The translations under genes and the position numbers were made by a program. Shown here piece after piece: positions 1 to 5,049 of a stretch of DNA of 5,122 nucleotides. Source of the stretch: an uncultured Clostridia bacterium (lineage in GTDB: Bacteria > Bacillota_A > Clostridia > Oscillospirales > Oscillospiraceae); the NCBI GenBank assembly GCA_946410505.1, contig CAMKAP010000159.1, positions 1-5,122 of the forward strand, written 5' to 3'. Numbering within the stretch: position 1 is the stretch's first letter; each line of letters opens with the position of its first letter. The notes beneath the pieces were generated by a model that saw only the letters and a list, made by a program, of their open reading frames with translations, ran no database searches and was not told where the DNA came from.

Positions 1-1182
1 GGCGTACACGGCTGTCAGCAATGCCAGCACCAGGCCCTGCTTCAGGCGGTGCTCCGTGAGCAGACCCACAAATTCCCGCACGGCGGCGTTGGGCCAGAAA
101 TACCATTTTGTGGGCGCGCCCATGCCCACCGCGCGCAGCTTGACCCGCCGCGCCTTGAGACCGGAGCGGAACACATGGTAATTGGTGGTAAAGAAGGCAA
201 CCTTTCCTCCGGGCCGGACCGCGTCGATCTTCTCCTTGGAAAAGCGCATGTTCTCCGCCGTGTCGGTGGACTGCTCCTCCACCAGGATTCTACTTTTGGA
301 AACGCCCTGGCTCAGCAGATAGTCCCGCATGGAGGCCGCCTCCGAGCGCACCTCGTCCGGTCCCTGCCCGCCGGAGACCACAAACATGGCCTGCCGGCCG
401 GTCTGTTCCGTCTGCTCCCGGTCAAAGGCCAGGGCCAGATCCAGCCGCCCCTTCAGAAGCGGGGTGGGCGTGCCGTCCTTTTTGAGTCCGCAGCCCAGCA
501 CGATCAGAAAGTCCTTGTCCTTCTCCGGCACATAGCGCGCCGCCAGCAGGTCCGCCGTGATCGCGCCCACGATCATGCACTCAAAGTACAGGTAAAAGGC
601 CGCCATCAGGTTCACCGTCAGGTTCCTGGCCAGCACCGCCCGCTCGGAAAAAGCGCTGTATACGTCCAGCGCCGCAATCAAAAGCTCCCCAAGGATCAGC
701 GCCAGAGCCAGGAGGATGCCCAGGATGTTCACAAAGCGCCGCCCCTCGTGCCGGATCAGCGCAAGATTTGAAACAAAGAGCGCCAGTGAAAACAGCACGA
801 GAAAGGGGGAGGTCAAAAACATGTAGTTCTTGGCCGAATTGAGCAGGGTAAAGAGCATCTGCAGCGCCCGATACTCCGCCGGATAGAGGAAGCCCTGTAT
901 CGCCGCGTAAACATGGGTGAGGAAGAGAAAGAGCGCAAAGAGCGCAAATCCCGCGTACAGGATGGTATTGTAGGAATAGAGGTTATACTGGATCTGTTTG
1001 CGGAAGGCGTCGATGAGCACGAAGACCGCCGCCCCGAAATAGAGGGCCAGGACCGTGTTCCCCCAGGCCAGCAGCTTCTCGCCCCCGCTCAGGGTCAGCA
1101 CAGCCAGCGCCAGCACGGCGCAGGCGCTCAGCACGGCCAGGCTGTAGATTTTCGGTTTTTTATCACGTGTATCCAGTTTCAT
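1..1182 (-). CDS. YdcF/DUF218 family multi-spanning membrane protein (C-terminus cut by window edge)
   Basis: 394 codons are visible from the ATG at 1182-1180 to the left edge with no stop, so the gene is partial. The N-terminal half is strongly hydrophobic, with likely membrane segments near residues 14-32, 40-58, 73-96, 122-142, 152-172 and 188-210. A DUF218 (YdcF/SanA/ElyC) domain follows at about 224-375. Its hallmarks are visible: DFLIVLGCGL, LLKGRLDLAL, VVSGGQGPDEVRSEA, a Gly-x-x-x-x-x-Ile-x-x-Glu then STDTAENMRFS stretch, and FFTTNYHVFRSGLKA. A further hydrophobic segment begins near 382 and is cut. The start has AGGGG five bases upstream. Members of this family are linked to cell-envelope and undecaprenyl-lipid homeostasis (ElyC, SanA) or have no assigned role; no reaction can be given here. 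It is the last visible gene of the minus-strand operon, 67 nt after the phosphatase gene. Family assignment is secure, function is not. Confidence 0.93.
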   Translation of the reverse strand, partial: MKLDTRDKKPKIYSLAVLSACAVLALAVLTLSGGEKLLAWGNTVLALYFGAAVFVLIDAFRKQIQYNLYSYNTILYAGFALFALFLFLTHVYAAIQGFLYPAEYRALQMLFTLLNSAKNYMFLTSPFLVLFSLALFVSNLALIRHEGRRFVNILGILLALALILGELLIAALDVYSAFSERAVLARNLTVNLMAAFYLYFECMIVGAITADLLAARYVPEKDKDFLIVLGCGLKKDGTPTPLLKGRLDLALAFDREQTEQTGRQAMFVVSGGQGPDEVRSEAASMRDYLLSQGVSKSRILVEEQSTDTAENMRFSKEKIDAVRPGGKVAFFTTNYHVFRSGLKARRVKLRAVGMGAPTKWYFWPNAAVREFVGLLTEHRLKQGLVLALLTAVYA

Positions 1183-1202
1183 GCGATCCCCTGACTTTAT
1201 TT

Positions 1203-1241
1203 CGCCGGGCCCTCAATAAGAGGCCCCGGCGTTTTTGTTCT
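1203..1241 (+). terminator. Terminator-shaped hairpin oriented against the surrounding genes
   Basis: A 12-bp stem (1203-1214 with 1220-1231, one C-C mismatch at 1210/1224) encloses a 5-nt loop and is followed on the plus strand by TTTTTGTTCTCTTTT. Both flanking genes are on the minus strand. Read in their direction the hairpin is preceded by A-rich sequence and followed by AAATAAAG, so it lacks a U-tract and should not stop the operon. It would stop plus-strand (antisense) transcription, or could act as an mRNA-stabilising or processing hairpin between the phosphatase and YdcF genes. The structure is seen; the role is inferred. Confidence 0.55.
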
Positions 1242-1249
1242 CTTTTCGA

Positions 1250-2983
1250 TCAGGCCTGCGGCCCGCGGTATTCCAGACACAGCATGGTCAGATCGTCAAA
1301 GGGTGAGGCTGAGCCCACAAAGGCATCCACCGCGCCGTGCACCCGCTCCAGGATCTCCTGGGGGCTACGCTCCGCCGCGGCGTTCAACGCCGCCAGCGTC
1401 CGGTCCAGACCGAACATCTCCTGATGCTCGTCGGTGGCCTCGGGCACACCGTCGGTATAGACAAAGAGCTTGGCGCCCGGCTGCAGCCGCAGCTCATACT
1501 CCGTGTATTGCACGCCCTCCATGCCGCCGACCACAAAGCCGTGCTTATCCTTCACTACTTCAAAGGCGCCGCCCGGCTGCCGCAGCACGGGGTATTCATG
1601 CCCGGCGTTGGCCGCGGTCATGCGCCCGGTGCGAAGGTCGAGCACGCCGAACCAGATGGTGATGAACATTTCCTCCGGGTTGTTGGCGCAGATCTGTCCG
1701 TTAAGCTTTTCCAGCGCCGCCTTGGGGCCGAGCCCGGCCATGGCGTGGTTTTTCAGGATCGCCTTGGTGATGGCCATGAACAGCGCGCCGGGGATGCCCT
1801 TGCCGGACACATCCGCGATCACGAGGGCCAGATGCTCCTCATCCAGCAGGAAGAAATCATAGAAATCGCCGCCGACCTCCTTGGCGGGGATCATGCTGGC
1901 GTAGACGTCAAAGTCCGTCCGCTCGGGGAAGGCCGGGAACTTGGCCGGGACCATGGCCGCCTGGATCCGGCGGGCCAGGTTCAGCTCGGTGTGGATGCGC
2001 TCCCTGTCGGTAACGGCCCGGGTCAGATTCTCCTCATACTCGGCGAGGTCCCGCTCCATGTCTGCCATCACCAGGCTCAGGTTCTCGATCTCATCGCCGG
2101 TGCGGATGTTGAGCATGGAGAAGTGGTCCGTCATCTTGGCGCCGCTCTTCTTGTCCTGCACATAAAGCTGCGCGGTCTCTGCGATGTCGTTGATGGGCTC
2201 CACCAGGGTTTTGCGCATGCGCAGGGTCATCAGCAGGCCCACGGCGTTCACCGCGATCAGCATCGCAAGGATATACTGAAGCAGGAAGGCGCGCATACCC
2301 GCGGCCACTTCCGTCATGGTGATGTCCGCCAGCACAAAGGCCACGACCTCGTCCCGCTCGTTTCGGATCGGGACGCCCGCCGTGCAGATCCAGCCGTATT
2401 TCCGGGTAAAGCCCACGTCCGCCAGTCTCGCGTCTTCATCCCGTTTCTCGTCCAGGAAGCGCTCGCTCTCAGCGCTCTTCACTTCCTCCCATTGGCCCGG
2501 GGCAAACATGGTCTGCGGATCCGGGTCCGGGTCGGCGATGTAGACAAGACGGGAGGGGTCCCGGGTGTACATGGCCAGGTAAATGTCGCTCATCTCGCTG
2601 GCGTCGCGGAAATCGCCGAGAATGCTCCGGGCGGCAAGGTAATCCGGGTCCTCCTGCAGAGCGCTGAAGCGGGCACAGTACTCGCCGGAGTCCGACGCGG
2701 CGCGCTCTTCCTCACTCATGCCGTTGTAGATATCCATAACATACGAAGCAAGGCGGTCCACCTGCACGACGCGCTGCAGCACCGAAGCGGCCGCCCTTGA
2801 CTGGAGAAAGGCCGTGGAGGTATCCCTCTCAATGAGCGCGCTCGTATAGAGGCCCAGGCCGATGGCCAGAGCGACCAGGCCCAGGACCACCGATCCCATC
2901 AGGGTAGAGCGGAACACGCGGGCGGACAGCGAATAGTGCCTCCGCTCCGTGGTCGTCATCTCTCTTATGGTTTTTTCAGGCAT
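1250..2983 (-). CDS. Membrane sensor PP2C-type phosphatase (Cache-like sensor, HAMP, SpoIIE/RsbU domain)
   Basis: 577 aa. Order of parts: short cytoplasmic N-terminus; membrane helix about 27-51; extracytoplasmic region about 52-228 ending in a Cache-like pattern (KYGWICTAGVPIRNERDEVV, 195-214, then LADI); second helix about 233-253; HAMP about 254-315, with the EP pair at 262-263 and a GDEIENLSLVMADM second-helix motif; coiled coil to about 345; SpoIIE/PP2C phosphatase 347-575. Metal-binding motifs are intact: GGDFYD (D373), ADVSGKG (D391), NAGH at 459-462, YTDG (D511) and FDD (563-564). The protein is therefore expected to be an active Mg/Mn-dependent Ser/Thr phosphatase. Such proteins usually dephosphorylate an anti-anti-sigma (STAS) partner in a partner-switching pathway, under control of an external ligand. 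The substrate and ligand are not identifiable here. The start has AGGA six bases upstream; a later Met9 is possible. The gene lies 49 nt after the second leader-peptide gene, probably in the same transcript. Confidence 0.95.
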   Translation of the reverse strand: MPEKTIREMTTTERRHYSLSARVFRSTLMGSVVLGLVALAIGLGLYTSALIERDTSTAFLQSRAAASVLQRVVQVDRLASYVMDIYNGMSEEERAASDSGEYCARFSALQEDPDYLAARSILGDFRDASEMSDIYLAMYTRDPSRLVYIADPDPDPQTMFAPGQWEEVKSAESERFLDEKRDEDARLADVGFTRKYGWICTAGVPIRNERDEVVAFVLADITMTEVAAGMRAFLLQYILAMLIAVNAVGLLMTLRMRKTLVEPINDIAETAQLYVQDKKSGAKMTDHFSMLNIRTGDEIENLSLVMADMERDLAEYEENLTRAVTDRERIHTELNLARRIQAAMVPAKFPAFPERTDFDVYASMIPAKEVGGDFYDFFLLDEEHLALVIADVSGKGIPGALFMAITKAILKNHAMAGLGPKAALEKLNGQICANNPEEMFITIWFGVLDLRTGRMTAANAGHEYPVLRQPGGAFEVVKDKHGFVVGGMEGVQYTEYELRLQPGAKLFVYTDGVPEATDEHQEMFGLDRTLAALNAAAERSPQEILERVHGAVDAFVGSASPFDDLTMLCLEYRGPQA

Positions 2984-3032
2984 GGTTTATCCTGCCCTTC
3001 TGTCATATTCGGGCGTCCGGGCGCCTGGGTCC

Positions 3033-3377
3033 TCACCGTCCGAGCTTCTGCGAAATGCACCGGCCGATCTCCGGGGCGTAAGACTGCCCCAGCTGGAGAA
3101 GTCTCTTGTAAAGCTCGCTGTTATTTTCGTCGCGGCCCGCCAGCTCCAGCAGGAAACGCAGGCCGACGCTGGCCTTTTCCAGATTGATCGCGCCGCCCGC
3201 GATCTGGTCCAGCTTCTCATCCTCCAGCGCGACGAGTCCCTTGCCGTTCAGGATGCGGTTTTCCTCCTCGTTGAGCTCCACGCCCATATTCACCAGCAGC
3301 TCGGTCAGCTCACTCACGCTGCCGGCGTTTATGATGCTCTCGGCGTTGTTCATCAGGATATTTGTCCAGTCGTTCAT
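3033..3377 (-). CDS. Small protein with double-glycine leader (putative peptide precursor 2)
   Basis: 114 aa with no membrane segment. Residues 20-62 look like the C-terminal part of Nif11-like/double-glycine leaders: VSELTELLVNMGVELNEEE, then LEDEKLDQIAGG, with the Gly-Gly pair at 61-62. The 52 residues after it (63-114) are helix-prone, contain repeated Leu positions (GLRFLLELA, YKRLLQLG), and have one cysteine (C107), four serines and no threonine. Leaders of this kind are normally cut after Gly-Gly by a C39 peptidase domain of an ABC exporter or by a dedicated protease, releasing the C-terminal part. The start is supported by GGAGG seven bases upstream (3385-3389), inside the end of the preceding gene. 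The ATG overlaps that gene's TGA by four bases (ATGA), indicating translational coupling. The post-GG part matches no product I recognise. Whether it is a bacteriocin, a signal or a structural small protein is unknown. Confidence 0.83.
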   Translation of the reverse strand: MNDWTNILMNNAESIINAGSVSELTELLVNMGVELNEEENRILNGKGLVALEDEKLDQIAGGAINLEKASVGLRFLLELAGRDENNSELYKRLLQLGQSYAPEIGRCISQKLGR

Positions 3378-3820
3378 TTTAGTTCCTCCAGCGTATATTG
3401 ATAGCCGCCGCCATCCGCCGTGCGGAGGACCCGATAGCGCTTGCCGTCTATGCTGATCTCCCGCTGTAGCGGGCTCAGCTCGTTGGCCTTCGCCGGTCGG
3501 GCGGCGTCCTGTGCCATCAGCATGGACAGGATCGACACGAACCAGGAATTGCGGTTGACCCCGTTCTGGTTGAAGAGGATGCGGCCTCCTGCCACGTTTT
3601 CCAGCTCGTCATCCGCCAGGGCGGTTTTCCCGGCGGGCTTCCGCTCCGTGTTCCCTGTGCGGACTCCGGCCTCTTCCATGGCGCGCAGCATCAGCTCCTC
3701 GTTGATCTGCGTGCCGGGCTTGGCGGCAAGCCGCGCCAGAGAGGCCTCCAGCTTCTCCCTCAGGGCGCTGTCCTGCGCAAGCTGCCGCTCCAGGTTTTCG
3801 GCGTCAATGCTCTGCTTCAT
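3374..3820 (-). CDS. Small protein with Nif11-like double-glycine leader (putative peptide precursor 1)
   Basis: 148 aa. The N-terminal half resembles a Nif11-type leader: ENLERQLAQDSALREKLEAS near residues 8-27 is the typical 'LxxxLAQDxxLRxKL' helix, followed by a second helix (EELMLRAMEEAGV, 41-53) and the motif LADDELENVAGG with Gly-Gly at 78-79. The post-GG part (80-148, 69 aa) starts RILFNQNG, has a short hydrophobic stretch (SWFVSILSMLMA, 92-103) and ends in a beta-like segment (ISIDGKRYRVLRTADGGGYQ, 122-141). It has no cysteine, five serines and two threonines, so it does not look like a lanthipeptide or thiazole/oxazole core. AGGAG lies seven bases before the ATG. It is the first gene of the minus-strand operon and overlaps the next gene by four bases. 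The leader family is a moderately confident call made by motif; the function of the C-terminal part is unknown. Confidence 0.83.
   Translation of the reverse strand: MKQSIDAENLERQLAQDSALREKLEASLARLAAKPGTQINEELMLRAMEEAGVRTGNTERKPAGKTALADDELENVAGGRILFNQNGVNRNSWFVSILSMLMAQDAARPAKANELSPLQREISIDGKRYRVLRTADGGGYQYTLEELK
3385..3389 (-). promoter_or_regulatory. Ribosome binding site of precursor 2, inside precursor 1
   Basis: Minus-strand GGAGG with a 7-nt spacer to the ATG at 3377-3375. It lies within the last codons of the upstream gene, so the ATGA overlap can work by re-initiation as well as by direct ribosome entry. This fixes the start of the 114-aa protein and suggests its output may exceed simple coupling. 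Confidence 0.75.
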
Positions 3821-3882
3821 GCTCGTTCTCCTGTCCGCCCGCGCGCGGTCAAGCGCTCGGGCCGTGTTTTCATATTATTTTA

Positions 3883-3912
3883 AATATACTATAGAAGCCC
3901 CTGCAAAAGCAA
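3883..3912 (-). promoter_or_regulatory. Candidate sigma-A-type promoter of the minus-strand operon
   Basis: On the minus strand, TTGCTT (3912-3907) is separated by 18 nt from TATATT (3888-3883), about 60 nt before the first start codon. The surrounding block is markedly AT-rich within a GC-rich window. An alternative -10 (TATAGT, 3893-3888) overlaps it but has no well-spaced -35. Exact boxes are uncertain. Confidence 0.5.
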
Positions 3913-3913
3913 G

Positions 3914-3919
3914 TATAAT
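3914..3919 (+). promoter_or_regulatory. Plus-strand TATAAT box in the divergent region (upstream candidate)
   Basis: A perfect TATAAT lies almost directly beside the minus-strand -35 candidate (3907-3912). Its own -35 position (ATAGAA at 3891-3896, 17-nt spacing) is poor. An 11-bp inverted repeat, ATCCT-C-AGGAT (3918-3928), overlaps its last two bases and could be an operator. If active, it would give the ATP-cone gene a long leader. Low confidence. Confidence 0.3.
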
Positions 3920-3967
3920 CCTCAGGATATGGACTTCCCCCATTCTTTGATACGACGGCGGACACAC

Positions 3968-3992
3968 GCGGGCCGGAAGCCCGTCTGTTTTT
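3968..3992 (+). terminator. Weak hairpin with U-run in the leader region
   Basis: CGGGC (3969-3973) pairs with GCCCG (3979-3983) around a 5-nt loop, with an extra G-U pair outside. CTG and TTTTT (3988-3992) follow, with a second TTTTT at 3998-4002. The stem is short for an intrinsic terminator. It could end or attenuate transcripts starting at the upstream TATAAT box, giving a short RNA of about 65-70 nt, or be meaningless. No riboswitch class is recognised. Confidence 0.25.
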
Positions 3993-4015
3993 CCGGCTTT
4001 TTCCGCGCGGCGGGG

Positions 4016-4044
4016 CTGGCGAATCCGGAAAGCTGTGCTATAAT
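4016..4044 (+). promoter_or_regulatory. Extended -10 promoter of the ATP-cone gene
   Basis: TATAAT at 4039-4044 is preceded by TGTGC, giving the extended -10 form TGNTATAAT. The 17-nt-spaced -35 (CTGGCG, 4016-4021) is weak, as is common when an extended -10 is present. Transcription would start near 4051, leaving about a 50-nt leader before the start codon. Confidence 0.65.
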
Positions 4045-4090
4045 TATGATAATGATCGTCACGGATCGACCGGAACAAAAACCAAATAAA

Positions 4091-4095
4091 GGAGG
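4091..4095 (+). promoter_or_regulatory. Ribosome binding site deciding the ATP-cone start
   Basis: GGAGG with a 7-nt spacer to the ATG at 4103. The frame is open back to an ATG at 3929, but that stretch crosses the promoter and has no ribosome binding site, so the start at 4103 is preferred. Confidence 0.85.
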
Positions 4096-4102
4096 ACAGG
4101 AT

Positions 4103-4366
4103 ATGAAAATCACAAAGAGAAACGGAATCATCACACTCTACGACGACGAGAAGCTCATCGCCAGCATCCTGCGCGCCAACGCCGAGACAGCGGAGACGCT
4201 GATGGACAGGAAGCAGGCCGCCGCCATCGCCGACCAGGTTTTTCTCCGCCTGACCGCGGGCAGCGAGATCATCAGAACCGACGATGTGCGCCGCTGCGTG
4301 GATGCTCTCCTCCGTGAGCAGGGCTTTACGGAGACCGCCCGGCACTACATGGAATACAGAAAATAA
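4103..4366 (+). CDS. Stand-alone ATP-cone domain protein
   Basis: 87 aa, almost entirely one ATP-cone domain. Visible hallmarks are the opening MKITKRNGIITLYDDEKL (KR-x-G then Asp-x-x-Lys, as at the N-terminus of NrdD, NrdA and NrdR cones), ILRAN at 22-26, the IIRTDDVRRCVDALL helix (56-70), and the closing FTETARHYMEYRK, the usual 'A-x-x-Y-x-x-YR' end. ATP-cones bind ATP or dATP and normally act as an allosteric switch fused to ribonucleotide reductase or to the NrdR repressor. Here nothing is fused: there is no reductase domain and no zinc ribbon. It may regulate a partner in trans, or be a small nucleotide sensor of unknown target. The gene has its own extended -10 promoter and is divergent from the leader-peptide operon. 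The domain call is secure; the role is unknown. Confidence 0.9.
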   Translation: MKITKRNGIITLYDDEKLIASILRANAETAETLMDRKQAAAIADQVFLRLTAGSEIIRTDDVRRCVDALLREQGFTETARHYMEYRK

Positions 4367-4389
4367 GCCGCGCCGGCACACAGACGGAG

Positions 4390-4446
4390 AAAGCGCAAGG
4401 CGGCGGATGGGGCGCGCCGATACGGTCCATCCGCCAGCCGCTTTTT
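4390..4446 (+). terminator. Terminator between the convergent ATP-cone and methyltransferase genes
   Basis: A perfect 9-bp stem GGCGGATGG/CCATCCGCC (4402-4410 with 4427-4435) is extended by AAAGCG/CGCTTT (4390-4395 with 4439-4444) across a small internal loop. TTTTT at 4442-4446 follows on the plus strand. The 16-nt apical loop holds a GGCGCGCC palindrome. It ends the ATP-cone transcript; the minus-strand side offers CTTTCTCC and may partly serve the methyltransferase gene, whose stop codon abuts it. Confidence 0.75.
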
Positions 4447-4922
4447 CATCGCGCCGCCTCCAGGGTCAGAAGGTAACGCTTGTTTTCGATGCCGCCGGCA
4501 TAGCCGGTCAGGCTTCCGTCCGCGCCGATTACACGGTGGCAGGGGATGAGCAGGGAAACGGGATTGCGGCCCACCGCGCTGCCGACCGCCCGCGCCGAAG
4601 TGCCGAGGCGGGCGGCCAGGCTTCCGTAGCTCTCGGTCTCTCCGTAGGGGATCTCCAACAGCGCCCGCCAGACCGAGCGCTGGAAGGCCGTGCCCCGGGG
4701 CGACAAGGCAAGCGCGGCGGCGTTCGGCCGCTCTCCGGCGAAATAGGCGTCCAGCCAGCGCCGCGCCACCCGGAGTACCGGTGTCTCCCGCTCCCGCCCC
4801 TCGCCGTGCAGATGCTGCGCGGCATGTTTCTGCCCCTCGATCACAAGGGCGGTCACCGCGCCGTCCTCGGCGGCGACCGTCAGCATCCCCAGCGGGGATT
4901 CATAGCGAATATAATCGTACAT
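4446..4922 (-). CDS. ogt: Methylated-DNA--protein-cysteine methyltransferase (O6-alkylguanine repair)
   Basis: 158 aa, the usual length for a stand-alone Ogt/MGMT. It repairs O6-methylguanine (and O4-methylthymine) by moving the alkyl group irreversibly to its own cysteine. The N-terminal ribonuclease-like domain starts MYDYIRYESPLGMLTVA. The C-terminal DNA-binding and catalytic domain (about 76-158) contains GTAFQRSVWRALLEIPYGET, the recognition helix with Arg finger in ARAVGSAVGRNP (R111, hinge N120), the active-site PCHRV (Cys128), and GSLTGYAGGIENKRYLL. All key residues are present, so it should be functional. The ATG has GGGAGG six bases upstream. It is transcribed alone from its own promoter and converges on the ATP-cone gene. 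There is no Ada-type regulatory domain. Confidence 0.96.
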   Translation of the reverse strand: MYDYIRYESPLGMLTVAAEDGAVTALVIEGQKHAAQHLHGEGRERETPVLRVARRWLDAYFAGERPNAAALALSPRGTAFQRSVWRALLEIPYGETESYGSLAARLGTSARAVGSAVGRNPVSLLIPCHRVIGADGSLTGYAGGIENKRYLLTLEAAR

Positions 4923-4957
4923 ACCGGGCCTCCCTGTGTGCTTTGCTGGTCGTTCTG

Positions 4958-4988
4958 ATTATAGCACAAGAGCCCTTCCCTGTGCCAG
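4958..4988 (-). promoter_or_regulatory. Extended -10 promoter of the methyltransferase gene
   Basis: On the minus strand TGTGCTATAAT (4968-4958) is an extended -10. The best -35 nearby is a weak CTGGCA (4988-4983) at 19-nt spacing. The start codon is about 35 nt downstream, with GGGAGG before it. The same 11 bases occur at the ATP-cone promoter (4034-4044). Confidence 0.6.
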
Positions 4989-5005
4989 CTTCTTCCATTG
5001 AAAGC

Positions 5006-5045
5006 AAAACAGCGCTGCAGCCTCCACGGCCGCAGCGCTGTTTTT
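5006..5045. terminator. Bidirectional intrinsic terminator
   Basis: A perfect 13-bp stem, AAAACAGCGCTGC (5006-5018) with GCAGCGCTGTTTT (5032-5044), encloses a 13-nt loop. The plus strand continues with T at 5045 then GATCTT; the minus strand ends in TTTTGCTTT. It lies directly behind the reading frame that enters from the right edge and directly ahead of the methyltransferase promoter, so it most likely ends the right-hand gene and insulates that promoter. Confidence 0.8.
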
Positions 5046-5049
5046 GATC

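Noticed and set aside
49..771. Open frame of 240 codons on the plus strand
   Set aside because: It lies opposite the YdcF gene, whose DUF218 motifs are unambiguous; the product is low-complexity His/Gln/Arg-rich.
1337..2800. Long open frame of 487 codons on the plus strand
   Set aside because: It is entirely antisense to the phosphatase gene, whose catalytic and HAMP motifs are intact. Its product is His/Gly/Arg-rich with no recognisable domain, as expected for the complement of a GC-rich gene.
2987..3220. 77-codon minus-strand frame overlapping precursor 2
   Set aside because: It is an out-of-frame Arg/Ser-rich shadow of the 114-aa gene, which has the ribosome binding site, ATGA overlap and leader motif.
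3929..4102. N-terminal extension of the ATP-cone protein to an upstream ATG at 3929
   Set aside because: The extension crosses the extended -10 promoter and a hairpin, lacks a ribosome binding site, and is not part of the domain; ATG 4103 has GGAGG at the right distance.
3875..4381. Open frame of 168 codons on the minus strand across the divergent region
   Set aside because: It is antisense to the ATP-cone gene and passes through the promoters and AT-rich control region; the translated product has no family features.
4284..4958. Open frame of 224 codons on the plus strand
   Set aside because: It overlaps the ATP-cone gene in another frame and then runs antisense through the methyltransferase; no domain or ribosome binding site fits.
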